A stretch of DNA of 64,000 bases, taken from NCBI GenBank assembly GCA_964404255.1, contig CAYOJJ010000010.1:73123-137122 (forward strand), in the 5' to 3' direction. Position numbers and translations under genes: made by a program. Within the stretch, counting starts at the first letter, position 1, and every line of letters begins with the position of its first letter. This document shows, piece by piece, positions 43,539 through 52,664 of the stretch. The stretch is from JAFDZW01 sp964404255. Lineage in GTDB: Bacteria; Bacteroidota; Ignavibacteria; Palsa-1295. Below the pieces are notes generated by a model. That model saw nothing but the letters and a program-made list of their open reading frames with translations, did not search any database and had not been told where the DNA came from.

Positions 43539-45884
43539 TTATTGCAATTTCCAGACTCGGATCAATCCTGCACTTGAGACGGCAAGGTAATTTTCGGAAC
43601 GACTTGCTGTAATGCTCGAAACGTAATTCGAATTCGGCATTAATTTTATTGTGTGTGAACCATCGGATAGCTTCGTGATCTGAATCATTTGAAGATCCTT
43701 AGAAGTCATAACCGCAGCATAAGCATTATTTTTTGTAAGTACTAATTGTGAAGTACGGTTGGTGGCTCCCTCATATGGCATGATCGAGCTGATCTTTGTG
43801 CCCGTCTTCGTGTCATAGCAATTATAGGCAGCACCATCGCCAGAAAGACCAACGGTAGCACCATCTTCAGAATAGCTGAAGTACCACGGTTGGGCGGCCA
43901 CATCCGAGAAGCTGCGCAATTCAGCGTCGGAATTAACACCCCAAACAGAGTAGGTTTGAGCCTGTGAAGCAGACGGATATACAATAGCTTCTTCCTCATG
44001 GCTAAATGCACATGTACCGGAAGAATCCTGACCAGCACCTATCGGGAGCGGTGCACTCAATGTCTTAACGACGCTGCCATCGGCACTTGAATATACCATA
44101 AAGGTAACCTTCTGTTGCGAGCTGGAGAATGATGCGCCAACAAACTTCGACCCATCATCATATAAATGAGCGCCGCTGCAGGATACCGTAGACATCAATG
44201 TTGCCGTTGCACCGGAGATATCAAAGACCATTGCGCCATTGTATGTTCTTGCGAGCAGTTTTGTATTATCGGTACTCATCTCCATACCATTAACATAGAC
44301 TTGCTGGGACAATGTAGCCGTAGAAGTTACCTGCCCTGTCTTGGTATCATAGATATTGATGACCGGATTCTTTTGATCATAGGTGCTTGCCGCCAGACGC
44401 GATCCATCGGCAGAAAGAGCCAGCATATAATATGTATTGCTCCCTGATCCACCACTGGGAGTAATATCTACATATGACGAAGTGCTTGTTCCGCAGACGG
44501 TGATCTTACCCATATCCCGATCTTCACCTGAACCAAGCGCCGGGACTGTTACCGGTACCGACACATTGCCATTCGCATCCATTGCGGTTACCGTCAGAAT
44601 TACACCGGAAGCAGCAGCGGCGGAAAAATCACCGGTCTTAGTATAAACATAATAAAGGTTCGTACCATCGTTAATAGTAACCAAGCCTTCTACCTTGCTA
44701 TCGCCACAATCGACCAACTGCCCGCTAATCGAGGCAGGACACGGAGAATTAAGTGAAACGTCGCCTATATCAGTAGTCGCACCCTGCGTCATAGCAAGAG
44801 GCATTGGCTTATTGATATAATATATCCCGCCATTATCGCTGGCATTGATCTCTAACTGGACGTTCTGATCTGCCGGTACACGGAGGAAACGAATTTTTCC
44901 ATCCATATCCGTATATCCGATACGCTGAAATACCTTAACCGCAACTCCAGCGACAGGTACCGAGCCGCAAACGACACGAAGTTCGAGCGAACCCGACTCA
45001 CCTTTATAATCAAGATTCCAATCGGTGAAGTGAGTTACTGTACCGGTATAACTATTTCCGGAAAGCGTGGCACTGCCATCTTCTTTCCACATACCAAGCG
45101 TTTCATCGAAATACCACAATGGCATAGTCGAAGGAGCTTTGGCATCGGCCGTTTTCGGGTAGACGATCGTAGCCGGCTTCGAAGGATCGAGTTTCAACAC
45201 TTCACCACTCGAGCCTTTAAGTTCTACTCTTAATACACCGCAGGAAGTAAGACTTACTTCCGTACCATCGGAAGCCTGAGCCGTGTTATCTCCGGAAAAG
45301 AAATTATTAAAGGTCGAAGACGCGGGGTTCAGATATTTTGCAGCTATACTGACCGTTCCGCTATAAGCATCGCCGGATGAAGTCTGGAAGCTATTTGCCT
45401 GAAAAGTGATCGATGCTCCATTAGAGCCGTTAATAGATACTTTACCACCGCTGGAAGCCGATACACTGTACTGGGCATTATCGGCCATCATCGAAAGCTG
45501 GACTCTCGTCGTACCGGCAGCACCCGGAGAAGCAGCGCTGGCAGCCGTAAAAAATCCGGTTTTTTTGGCGAGAACGATCGCACGGCCTTTCGGTACGGCA
45601 GTATTCCGGATCACAAAAAGTCCGTTCGCATCGCTGGTTGCAGTAGAGGTGCCGGCAGAAACCGTTGCACCGGCTACCGGTTTACCACTCTCATCGACGA
45701 CCCGACCATAGACAGTAGTAGTTTCTGTAATGGTATTACCGCCGGTTGGGCCATTAATATCGGTCGTGCTTTTCGAACAGCCGGTAAAACAAGCCAGAGA
45801 GCACAAGAACCCAACCATCAATACACTAAAAACAAAGGACTTATGAACGATCGAAGTCCTGAATAGATATGGTGTAGTTTTCAT
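43539..45884 (-). CDS. Lipoprotein with carboxypeptidase-regulatory-like domain and beta-propeller-like repeats (copy 2)
   Basis: 781 residues; same order of parts as the gene just downstream, with roughly half of the residues identical by eye. Lipobox F-T-G-C near residue 36. Regulatory-like domain V-Y-G-R-V-V-D-E-S-G-K-P-V-A-G-A near 58; P-L-W-Y-F-D-E and T-H-F-T-D-W-N-L-D near 270-300; propeller-like repeats (A-L-S-A-D-G-S-R-L-A, N-I-Y-D-T-K-T-G) from about 500; end I-R-V-W-K-L-Q. Tandem duplication is evident, and the separate terminator suggests independent control. Role unknown; a surface sugar- or protein-binding lipoprotein is plausible. Confidence 0.8.
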   Translation of the reverse strand: MKTTPYLFRTSIVHKSFVFSVLMVGFLCSLACFTGCSKSTTDINGPTGGNTITETTTVYGRVVDESGKPVAGATVSAGTSTATSDANGLFVIRNTAVPKGRAIVLAKKTGFFTAASAASPGAAGTTRVQLSMMADNAQYSVSASSGGKVSINGSNGASITFQANSFQTSSGDAYSGTVSIAAKYLNPASSTFNNFFSGDNTAQASDGTEVSLTSCGVLRVELKGSSGEVLKLDPSKPATIVYPKTADAKAPSTMPLWYFDETLGMWKEDGSATLSGNSYTGTVTHFTDWNLDYKGESGSLELRVVCGSVPVAGVAVKVFQRIGYTDMDGKIRFLRVPADQNVQLEINASDNGGIYYINKPMPLAMTQGATTDIGDVSLNSPCPASISGQLVDCGDSKVEGLVTINDGTNLYYVYTKTGDFSAAAASGVILTVTAMDANGNVSVPVTVPALGSGEDRDMGKITVCGTSTSSYVDITPSGGSGSNTYYMLALSADGSRLAASTYDQKNPVINIYDTKTGQVTSTATLSQQVYVNGMEMSTDNTKLLARTYNGAMVFDISGATATLMSTVSCSGAHLYDDGSKFVGASFSSSQQKVTFMVYSSADGSVVKTLSAPLPIGAGQDSSGTCAFSHEEEAIVYPSASQAQTYSVWGVNSDAELRSFSDVAAQPWYFSYSEDGATVGLSGDGAAYNCYDTKTGTKISSIMPYEGATNRTSQLVLTKNNAYAAVMTSKDLQMIQITKLSDGSHTIKLMPNSNYVSSITASRSENYLAVSSAGLIRVWKLQ

Positions 45885-45981
45885 ATTTAGTACGGATTAT
45901 ATGAACAATGATCACATTGGAGCGCAAAAGAAACACATCCCGTCCGGAGGAGTTACAGAAGCACCGGTACTTTTTTAATGA

Positions 45982-46557
45982 TTATTTATTGATCGGCATG
46001 TGGCCTTTTGGGTCGGTAAATACCGGGGGCGGCGATAATTCATTATCGAGATCTTTGGGGCGGTGGATAACTGGTGGTGCCGGTTTCCTTTTTACAGAAT
46101 CTTTTTTAATCGCAGTCCTTACTTCGGCATCTATCTTGTTAGCCGGAGCGATCACTGCGGGTTCACTGACTTGCGGAGCCGGGTTCGGAACAATAGGCTG
46201 CAGCACAGGATGTTCGGCCGGAGGCAGCGCCGTATTCGAATGGGATACCATATAAGCCGCAATTCCCAGAAGAATACACACGGCCGCTCCGTAATAATAA
46301 AGACGGGCTTTCCGTTGCATGGAAACCGTCTTGCTGGAGGCCATATATTGTAGTAGGGGCGCTCCGGGAGTATTATCTGAAGGCGTTGTTTCGAGCGACG
46401 CTGCATCTGCTTTAAGTACGGAGGTAATACGCTGCTCGATGGTTATAGTTGCTGCCAGAGAAGGATCCTTTGCACAAGCGGCATCAATCTGGTGCTGTTC
46501 GGATTGCGAAAGAGCACCATCGGCAGCCTTTGCGATCAATTCATCAATAGCGTTCAT
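45982..46557 (-). CDS. Anti-sigma factor-like membrane protein
   Basis: 191 residues from the ATG at 46557, which overlaps the end of the sigma gene as ATGA; a longer frame from 46674 lies inside it and is unlikely. The N-terminal 60 residues are the helical head of anti-sigma proteins (I-D-E-L-I-A-K-A-A-D-G, E-Q-H-Q-I-D). A single membrane helix lies near residues 88-106, followed by a Pro-rich periplasmic part. The zinc motif H-x3-C-x2-C is absent. It should hold the upstream ECF factor at the membrane until a signal releases it. Confidence 0.8.
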   Translation of the reverse strand: MNAIDELIAKAADGALSQSEQHQIDAACAKDPSLAATITIEQRITSVLKADAASLETTPSDNTPGAPLLQYMASSKTVSMQRKARLYYYGAAVCILLGIAAYMVSHSNTALPPAEHPVLQPIVPNPAPQVSEPAVIAPANKIDAEVRTAIKKDSVKRKPAPPVIHRPKDLDNELSPPPVFTDPKGHMPINK

Positions 46558-47192
46558 GATCCGATTCCTTTCGTTGTTGTTCTGTGATCTTTGTTCAATT
46601 CGAGTCCTTGCTTTCTTGCATGATAGATCACTCGCGCCCGCAATTTGGCGCGTATTCTCGAAGCCCTGGTCCAAATTGCCTGCGGATTTTTTTGCTGCAT
46701 TGCCGCGATCTCGTCGTATTGAAAACCGGCATAGATATTCAAGGCGAGCAATTCGCGGTCTTCCGGGGTAAGTTCGGAGAAAGCAATGGTTACGATCTCC
46801 TCAAGTTCGGAAGGTTCGGCGAGCCGGGTGACGGGATGTTCCTTCTCCGAAAGTTCGGCGAGATCCTGATGATCTTTCCGGGAGCGTAACTTATCGAAAC
46901 AGCAATTGCGGGCTATCTGAAACAGGTAAGCGGCCAAATGTTCGATTGGCTGCCCTTTCCCTTTTCGATCGATAAGCTTGATCCAGGTCTCCTGCACCGT
47001 ATCTTCAGCCAGTGCCCGGTCTCCGAGAATCTTAAAAGCATAGATCGCTAATTTTTTATTATAGAGCGCAAAGATCTTATGAAAAGCGGCCTCATCTCCG
47101 GCAAAGAATTTGCTCAGCAGGTCCGAATCCTTCCATTGGTTTTCTATTATTGCCACTTTGCTACCTATAATGACGGAATAGTTACCGGCCAC
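46554..47192 (-). CDS. ECF-type RNA polymerase sigma factor
   Basis: 212 residues. Region 2 at about 35-105 (F-A-G-D-E-A-A-F-H-K-I-F, A-E-D-T-V-Q-E-T-W-I-K-L, then Y-L-F-Q-I-A-R-N-C-C-F-D); region 4 at about 140-195 (L-T-P-E-D-R-E-L-L-A-L-N-I-Y-A-G-F-Q-Y-D-E-I-A). Paired with the overlapping anti-sigma gene. The divergent LamG lipoprotein at 47319 is a plausible target, with 126 bp between. Confidence 0.92.
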   Translation of the reverse strand: MAGNYSVIIGSKVAIIENQWKDSDLLSKFFAGDEAAFHKIFALYNKKLAIYAFKILGDRALAEDTVQETWIKLIDRKGKGQPIEHLAAYLFQIARNCCFDKLRSRKDHQDLAELSEKEHPVTRLAEPSELEEIVTIAFSELTPEDRELLALNIYAGFQYDEIAAMQQKNPQAIWTRASRIRAKLRARVIYHARKQGLELNKDHRTTTKGIGS

Positions 47193-47318
47193 CTTACAAC
47201 TTTTCAGTAGAATAAATAATTAACATAGCATGTAAGGCCACCAGCCTTAGCTGCGTCTTTATCCATGAATGGCGGCAATACCGACCGCCGGACTTGTAAC
47301 CGTTCCTTTTAACCGATC

Positions 47319-48644
47319 ATGAAACAGATCACCCTATTAATGGTGCTTTTCGTCTCGATAGCTCTGGTGAGCTGTAAAGACGAACTTCCTTCGGAATCAA
47401 CCAACACCGGTGTTACCGCCAATCTTATTGCCTGGTATAAGCTCGACCAAAACACCGCCGATTCCAGTGGTCATAATCATAATGGCACACCTCAGGGGGG
47501 CAGCTATGTACCCGATCGTTTCGGTAATGCACAAAGTGCATTCTCACTCGACGGCCAATCGTTCATTAGCGTCCCTTCGGCCGATGAATTGAATTTCGAT
47601 AATCTTTCTTCGTTCTCCATCTCTGCATGGGTGAAGACGTCATCCACAACAACCGGCTACAGCGGCATCATCGCCAAGGGCCCTTCCTCCGGTACGTTGC
47701 CGGGATATGCCATCGGGATGGAAAACGGAAAAATACTGGTACAGCTTTCCGGCGATAATACTCCAACGATCAGAAGCAGCTCCGTCATAAATGACAATCA
47801 TTGGCACATGATCACGATGACGGTAGTGGCAAATGTTGCGGCAGCACTCTTTATCGACGGACAACCGGAAGGAGGTGTTGCGCCATTAGTCGCTTATCCC
47901 GATAAAGATAACACCGGATCATTATTCCTTGGTAAGGATAGAACCTCTACAAACTTCTTTATCGGTGCGCTCGATGATATCTACATCTATGGCAAACTGC
48001 TGACGCCGAATGAAATTTTCTCTTTATATCATATAAACTCTTGGGATGGAGTTTCAGGCGATACAACTAACCATCAGGATACGAGCACTCATACCGATTC
48101 TTCGGGATATGGAAGTAATACTTTAGACAACCCTGGCTTCTTTACCACTTATAGCACCACTAATTATATCGATGGTTCAACCAATCCGCCTTGGAATGTT
48201 GCTTACGGTTCTCCATGGTATGGTGCGGGATTTGGCGCCGATAATACCCCAGGCTTCATTTATATGTGGGGTACCAGCGACGATGGCTGCGCCGTCTATG
48301 AGCCGCTATCCACACCCATTAAGAAAGGCCATACTTATAGAGTAAGTGCTTATCTGAAAATGCCCTCTAAAGACCTTCATAATACACCGTATGCCTATGT
48401 TCGCTTCCTCGCTTTTAATCAATTTGGCAGCGGTATTCCCTGGCAGACTGTTCCGGGACAGATTTCTTCATTCGGATCCGTTACGGTTACAAAGATTGAT
48501 ACCTGGGATCAATATGTAACGGCCGATTGGACTGCCGATGCCGATTATGATAATTTTGAAATCGATGTGCAAAATGCTAATTCTGGCCCAAATTCCGAAA
48601 CCTGGATTTGGATCGATAACGTCGTTCTTCAGGAAAAAAAGTAA
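47319..48644 (+). CDS. LamG-domain lipoprotein with C-terminal sugar-binding-like domain
   Basis: 441 residues. Lipobox L-V-S-C at about residue 19. Residues 35-235 are a concanavalin-type LamG domain (L-I-A-W-Y-K-L-D, then F-S-I-S-A-W-V-K and the end I-G-A-L-D-D-I-Y-I-Y-G). After a Thr/Asp/Ser linker, residues 265-441 form a second beta-sandwich ending in W-I-W-I-D-N-V-V-L-Q, the usual close of family 4/9/22-type carbohydrate-binding modules. Probably binds polysaccharide at the cell surface. A terminator follows. The 5' region (47234-47289) contains two short hairpins of unknown meaning. Confidence 0.85.
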   Translation: MKQITLLMVLFVSIALVSCKDELPSESTNTGVTANLIAWYKLDQNTADSSGHNHNGTPQGGSYVPDRFGNAQSAFSLDGQSFISVPSADELNFDNLSSFSISAWVKTSSTTTGYSGIIAKGPSSGTLPGYAIGMENGKILVQLSGDNTPTIRSSSVINDNHWHMITMTVVANVAAALFIDGQPEGGVAPLVAYPDKDNTGSLFLGKDRTSTNFFIGALDDIYIYGKLLTPNEIFSLYHINSWDGVSGDTTNHQDTSTHTDSSGYGSNTLDNPGFFTTYSTTNYIDGSTNPPWNVAYGSPWYGAGFGADNTPGFIYMWGTSDDGCAVYEPLSTPIKKGHTYRVSAYLKMPSKDLHNTPYAYVRFLAFNQFGSGIPWQTVPGQISSFGSVTVTKIDTWDQYVTADWTADADYDNFEIDVQNANSGPNSETWIWIDNVVLQEKK

Positions 48645-48670
48645 TACCTTTTCTCTATACCACTAATGCT

Positions 48671-48715
48671 CAATGCCGGTGTTGCCATTTCATGGCAGGC
48701 CGGCATTGCCTTTTT
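48671..48715 (+). terminator. Rho-independent terminator after the LamG lipoprotein
   Basis: Outer 9-bp stem CAATGCCGG / CCGGCATTG with an inner TTGCCA/TGGCAG-like extension, followed by CCTTTTTG; 26 bp after the stop. Confidence 0.8.
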
Positions 48716-48767
48716 GCGGTACTCACACCCGGTAAACCGATAAAAGTATTTTTGGGTTGTATGGCTC

Positions 48768-50687
48768 GTGACCAAAAGACGGCTACCTAAGACAGTATCG
48801 GTTATCTTTCTGCAACACCATTTTCTTTTTCTGATAATAGCGTTCTGGTGCTGTTGTGCCAATTGCCAGGCGCAATCGTCATTTGTTGCTCCCGTATTTT
48901 CTTACCGGTATGGATATCCACTGGCAATAGATAGGTCACCCGGGTCGATCAATCGGTTTGGCACGGCAGGAACAGGCTCGAGCGTTGAACATTCTTTCGG
49001 TCTTGGTATGCGTTGGTCGGCCCCTAACCTGCTGGCTGGGGGGCTTGGCATCGCTCCAAGAGTAGAGTATCAATTTAGCCGTGGCTCCTTTACCTCCGAT
49101 CCGTTCACGGCAACGCAATATGATCTTTCCGGTACAGATATTCCGGCTAAGGATCAATTTAGTGTTTCATCGACCAGACACGACCTCGATCTCCTGCTTC
49201 CTGCCTGCATTACTATTAGTAATTCCTTTTCCATTGAAGCAGGATTATGGTATAGCATCGATATAGCCCAGAACATTTCTGCTGCCGAATCGATACTATC
49301 ACCGGCTAATGCTCAGTTTCGTGAAGGTGGAAGAAGCAGGGCATTCGCATCCGGGGATAGCATCAGTGCCGCCCATTCATATTTTGGAGTCGATCTGGGT
49401 ATTGCTACCCGCTTTCCTATTACCGCTTCGCTGTCTCTGGAGCCATCGGTGCATATTCGGGCGGATCTTCTCTCGATTGCCGATATTGGTTCGAAAGCTT
49501 TCAGCGCCGGAGTTTCTTTTTCTATTGCGCCGCTCACTGCTCCTACCTTTTCCCCACCACAGGATACTGTACATAGTAACGCAATAACTTCTTTCCAGTT
49601 GGAAGGAGGTATTCATTTCACAAAAAATGGAGTAAGAGTAGCAAAAGGCTCAGCGATCGATGTTGCCGGTTTCAATATTTTCAATCGCCAGTACACTGAG
49701 CTATGGCCGGAGATTTATTTTGAGAAGGGAAGTTTCGATCTTCGTCATTGCAAAACGCTTAGCGAATCCGAAGTTTCGACATTCACTCCTGCCGACCTTA
49801 CTCACAAAGAGCTTTCGGAGTTTGGAGCCCAGGCGATCAATATCATTGCCTACCGCTTAAAAAAATCGGAGGATGCCTCGATTGTTCTTCATGCATCATA
49901 TACCGATGAATCTCGCGATATTGCACAATTGAGGCTCGATGCCCTTGAAAAATATTTTTCTCATCTGTGGAACATCTCACCGGATAAGCTCTCGAAGAAG
50001 GATCTGCCGTCCGATGCGCACTATGGCTGTTATATCACCTCCAGCGATCCGGATATCCTTGCACCGGTTGCAACACAATGGATAGAGCGGAGCTATCAGA
50101 TCCCACACATCGGTCTTGAAAAAGAGATCGTGGCTACCGCAGGTTTGAAATCATGGACGATCGATATTACCCAGAGCGATCATCTGCTCACACATTTTTC
50201 CGGCAACGATCCGAATGACGAATCAAGCATTACCGATTTCGATCTTGGAAGCGATAGCAACATCCAGAGCAGCCCCGCACCTCTTATTGCCAGTCTGCAT
50301 ATTGAGGATTTTCGGGGCCAGCAACTGACCGTTTCCGATACCCTCGCTATTCCATCCGTTGAAGCCTCGATACATTCAGTTACCGAGCGTGAGCGATTTC
50401 ATTTTGTGTTCTTGCCGGATCAGACTTCGAGCATTCACGACCTACTTCTTGATAAATGCTTATCGTCCATAAAGAACGACGCTCAGATAACGATCGCCAA
50501 TCCCGATGCCGCTACTCTTACCAATGGCTTCGGTAGTTATACTATCGCTGAGAGTATTGTTAGTAAACTTAAATCGAAATCCGATCTTTCTTCCGAAGTC
50601 CACATTGTGCATCGTAGCGATACTTCTACCGATAGCATAGACCCTTACTCGAAAGCCGTTATTGTTACGATCGATCAGGCAAAATAA
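48768..50687 (+). CDS. Outer-membrane protein with barrel-like N-terminus and OmpA-like C-terminus
   Basis: 639 residues from a GTG start. Signal sequence with a hydrophobic core near residues 18-30 and cleavage near C-Q-A-Q. Residues 40-270 alternate strands and turns (H-S-F-G-L-G-M-R-W, F-S-I-E-A-G-L-W-Y-S-I) as in an outer-membrane barrel. From about 350 a degenerate OmpA/MotB-type peptidoglycan-binding domain can be seen (V-L-H-A-S-Y-T-D-E-S-R-D, then L-R-L-D-A-L-E-K-Y-F), with a weaker second copy towards the end. The typical Asp/Arg anchor residues are only partly kept. Confidence 0.75.
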   Translation: MTKRRLPKTVSVIFLQHHFLFLIIAFWCCCANCQAQSSFVAPVFSYRYGYPLAIDRSPGSINRFGTAGTGSSVEHSFGLGMRWSAPNLLAGGLGIAPRVEYQFSRGSFTSDPFTATQYDLSGTDIPAKDQFSVSSTRHDLDLLLPACITISNSFSIEAGLWYSIDIAQNISAAESILSPANAQFREGGRSRAFASGDSISAAHSYFGVDLGIATRFPITASLSLEPSVHIRADLLSIADIGSKAFSAGVSFSIAPLTAPTFSPPQDTVHSNAITSFQLEGGIHFTKNGVRVAKGSAIDVAGFNIFNRQYTELWPEIYFEKGSFDLRHCKTLSESEVSTFTPADLTHKELSEFGAQAINIIAYRLKKSEDASIVLHASYTDESRDIAQLRLDALEKYFSHLWNISPDKLSKKDLPSDAHYGCYITSSDPDILAPVATQWIERSYQIPHIGLEKEIVATAGLKSWTIDITQSDHLLTHFSGNDPNDESSITDFDLGSDSNIQSSPAPLIASLHIEDFRGQQLTVSDTLAIPSVEASIHSVTERERFHFVFLPDQTSSIHDLLLDKCLSSIKNDAQITIANPDAATLTNGFGSYTIAESIVSKLKSKSDLSSEVHIVHRSDTSTDSIDPYSKAVIVTIDQAK

Positions 50688-50985
50688 GTATCGGTGGTAA
50701 GAATAGAGATATTTCAGGGGTTTGCATAATTATTATTACCTGTAATACTATAACTGTTAATACATTATCTACCCTTCCCTTATTCGATTCTGTAAGAAGT
50801 CTGCGCTTTTAGGGGTTTTTATCTGAGTAGTCACCATTTATTTTTGTGCGGCAACGATGATGCACCAGACATCTCGTTAGCAATGCTACGGAAAACAGGC
50901 TATTAAAATTTTGGGAGTAATGGTATAAATACGTTGCTCCCGATAACAGCCTCTGTCGTATAATACCAGTCTTGGCACTCACTTT
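50688..50985. other. Intergenic region before the fibre-like operon
   Basis: 298 bp, AT-rich, without a convincing gene. It contains the promoter candidate at its right end and a small inverted repeat (GGGAG / CTCCC, about 50912-50940) just before it, which could be an operator. No terminator for the OmpA-like gene is obvious. Confidence 0.4.
50934..50964 (+). promoter_or_regulatory. Candidate promoter of the fibre-like operon
   Basis: TTGCTC at 50934-50939 and a perfect TATAAT at 50959-50964, 19 bp apart. Transcription would begin about 15 nt before the ATG at 50986, giving a very short leader. Confidence 0.4.
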
Positions 50986-51765
50986 ATGCAAATGGTATCA
51001 TCGTTATTAAAAGCTCTTTTGGCTTCGACAGCCATTCTTGTTCTGTATTGTACTCCTTCGATTGCTCAACGCTCTATGGGCGCCCAGCAATTTATTTTCG
51101 ATGATAACCGAGTCCCGCTTCGAACGCTTACGATCGATGTAACGGCTCCGATGACAGCTTCTTATACTCTGCATCTACCGGCTATTCCTCCGAGCGGCAT
51201 AATGAATTTTCTCGCAAGCGATGCAAGCGGTAATATGAGTTGGCAGCCCAATACATTGCCATCGCTTCCACAGAATAATATCTGGGTAGGCAATGCTGCA
51301 AATGTGGCAACACCGTATGCACCAACGGTTGCAGGGGCGGTATTTGTATTAGGGCCGGGCCTGACCCCAACGTGGAGTACCACGATCCCTTCGGCTACTA
51401 CCATTTCATTTTCTCAGATCACCTCCGGTGTTAATACCGGCCAAAATCTGCAGGTAGGCGGCGGTTCAACCATTCAACCGATCGGTGGTGGTACTGTTGT
51501 CTCTAATAGTTTGATAGGTGCGGGTCCCGGAAAATTTTCCGGCGCTGTTACTATACCGCTTAATGCTTCGACAGTAGCGGTAAGTTTTCCGGGTATTACT
51601 GCTTCCTCTTCGGTAGTCGTTACAGTGCTCGATCCGAATGCTTCGCAAGGGACCGTCGCTGCAACCGTTCAATCGATCACGGCCGGCGTAGGATTTACCG
51701 TATTCTTTGCCGCCGATTACCCGCGTGCTACCGGCCTATTACACTATACGGTAGTCAACCCCTAA
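50986..51765 (+). CDS. Secreted fibre-like protein 1
   Basis: 259 residues with signal peptide (hydrophobic core near residues 8-22, cleavage near S-I-A-Q). Shortly after comes the shared module: L-T-I-D-V-T, S-Y-T-L-H-L-P, N-F-L-A-S-D-A-S-G-N-M-S-W. In phage tail fibres and Bacteroidota surface proteins a similar Y-x-L-P ... G-x-L-x-x-x-G-x-G-x-x-x-W motif is common. The rest is beta-rich and Ser/Thr/Gly/Val-rich, no Cys in the mature part. First of three consecutive genes with the same layout. Confidence 0.7.
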   Translation: MQMVSSLLKALLASTAILVLYCTPSIAQRSMGAQQFIFDDNRVPLRTLTIDVTAPMTASYTLHLPAIPPSGIMNFLASDASGNMSWQPNTLPSLPQNNIWVGNAANVATPYAPTVAGAVFVLGPGLTPTWSTTIPSATTISFSQITSGVNTGQNLQVGGGSTIQPIGGGTVVSNSLIGAGPGKFSGAVTIPLNASTVAVSFPGITASSSVVVTVLDPNASQGTVAATVQSITAGVGFTVFFAADYPRATGLLHYTVVNP

Positions 51766-51816
51766 TCTGATTTTCACGGAATATAAGATTTACTAATCAC
51801 AACTACTATACTATAT

Positions 51817-52551
51817 ATGAAAACAATACACACGACACTCATAGCAGCAGCTTTGTTGGTTGTTGCTTTTGCAACCGGTACTTTCGCCCAGACGGTATCG
51901 AGAACCTATATCATGAAACCGGCCGGCTCGATCAATACCCTGACCCTTGATGTCAACGGCGCGATCGGTACTTCTTATAGCTTATTACTGCCCGGCGCTG
52001 GTAATGTTGCAGGAAGCCCGATCATGAAAGTATCGACCGGCTCCGGTAATAAGACGGTTTCGTTCGGACAGATCGATCTTACCTCGAATACGGCTCTTAC
52101 CGGCGATATCACTGGTATTCTCCGTGCAGAGAATGGCGGTACCGGAATTGCCACCCCGACAGCCGGTTCACTTGTCTATGGCAACAACGCCGCCGCTATG
52201 TCGCAGCTTGCTATCGGCAGCGCAGGACAAGAACTCCGTGTCAATGCTGGCGGTACGGCTCCGGTATGGGTAAATTCGATCTCGAATCAGACCTTTACTT
52301 ATACCGTCACCGGTACCGAGACCGGCTTCGGCAGCGGCTTCGTTCATTTCAATACCACGGCTACCCCCGGCGATGCCACGATCCCGGCCGCCGTTAGTTA
52401 TGCAGCAGCTTCCAAGCTCCAGCTTACCCTGACCACCTCTACTTCGGGTGCTCAGTCCCAGTCCATTTCGAACCGTACCGCTACCGGTTTCGATGTGTAC
52501 ACTGCAGCACTCTCTGCTGGCGACGTCATTACCATTTCGGTGATCAACTAA
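51817..52551 (+). CDS. Secreted fibre-like protein 2
   Basis: 244 residues, signal peptide ending T-F-A-Q. The module L-T-L-D-V-N-G, T-S-Y-S-L-L-L-P is followed by a tail-fibre-type repeat: E-N-G-G-T-G-I-A-T-P-T-A-G-S-L-V-Y-G, then G-Q-E-L-R-V-N-A-G-G and A-P-V-W-V. The C-terminal 95 residues form a separate beta domain (G-F-G-S-G-F-V-H-F). It lies 51 bp after gene 1 and 113 bp before gene 3. Likely extracellular and oligomeric, by analogy with fibre proteins. Confidence 0.75.
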   Translation: MKTIHTTLIAAALLVVAFATGTFAQTVSRTYIMKPAGSINTLTLDVNGAIGTSYSLLLPGAGNVAGSPIMKVSTGSGNKTVSFGQIDLTSNTALTGDITGILRAENGGTGIATPTAGSLVYGNNAAAMSQLAIGSAGQELRVNAGGTAPVWVNSISNQTFTYTVTGTETGFGSGFVHFNTTATPGDATIPAAVSYAAASKLQLTLTTSTSGAQSQSISNRTATGFDVYTAALSAGDVITISVIN

Positions 52552-52664
52552 TTGTTCTTGACTGCTCAGTAACTCAACCGGCGGTATCCGATATAATTAC
52601 AGTTAGACCGGATGCCGCCGATCTTATCCGAAGTAGAAGCGCATTATTTTCTTTCAGATCCATT

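Noticed and set aside
47234..47289. Two small hairpins before the LamG lipoprotein, considered as a riboswitch
   Set aside because: Stems are only 5 bp and no known riboswitch core motif is present.
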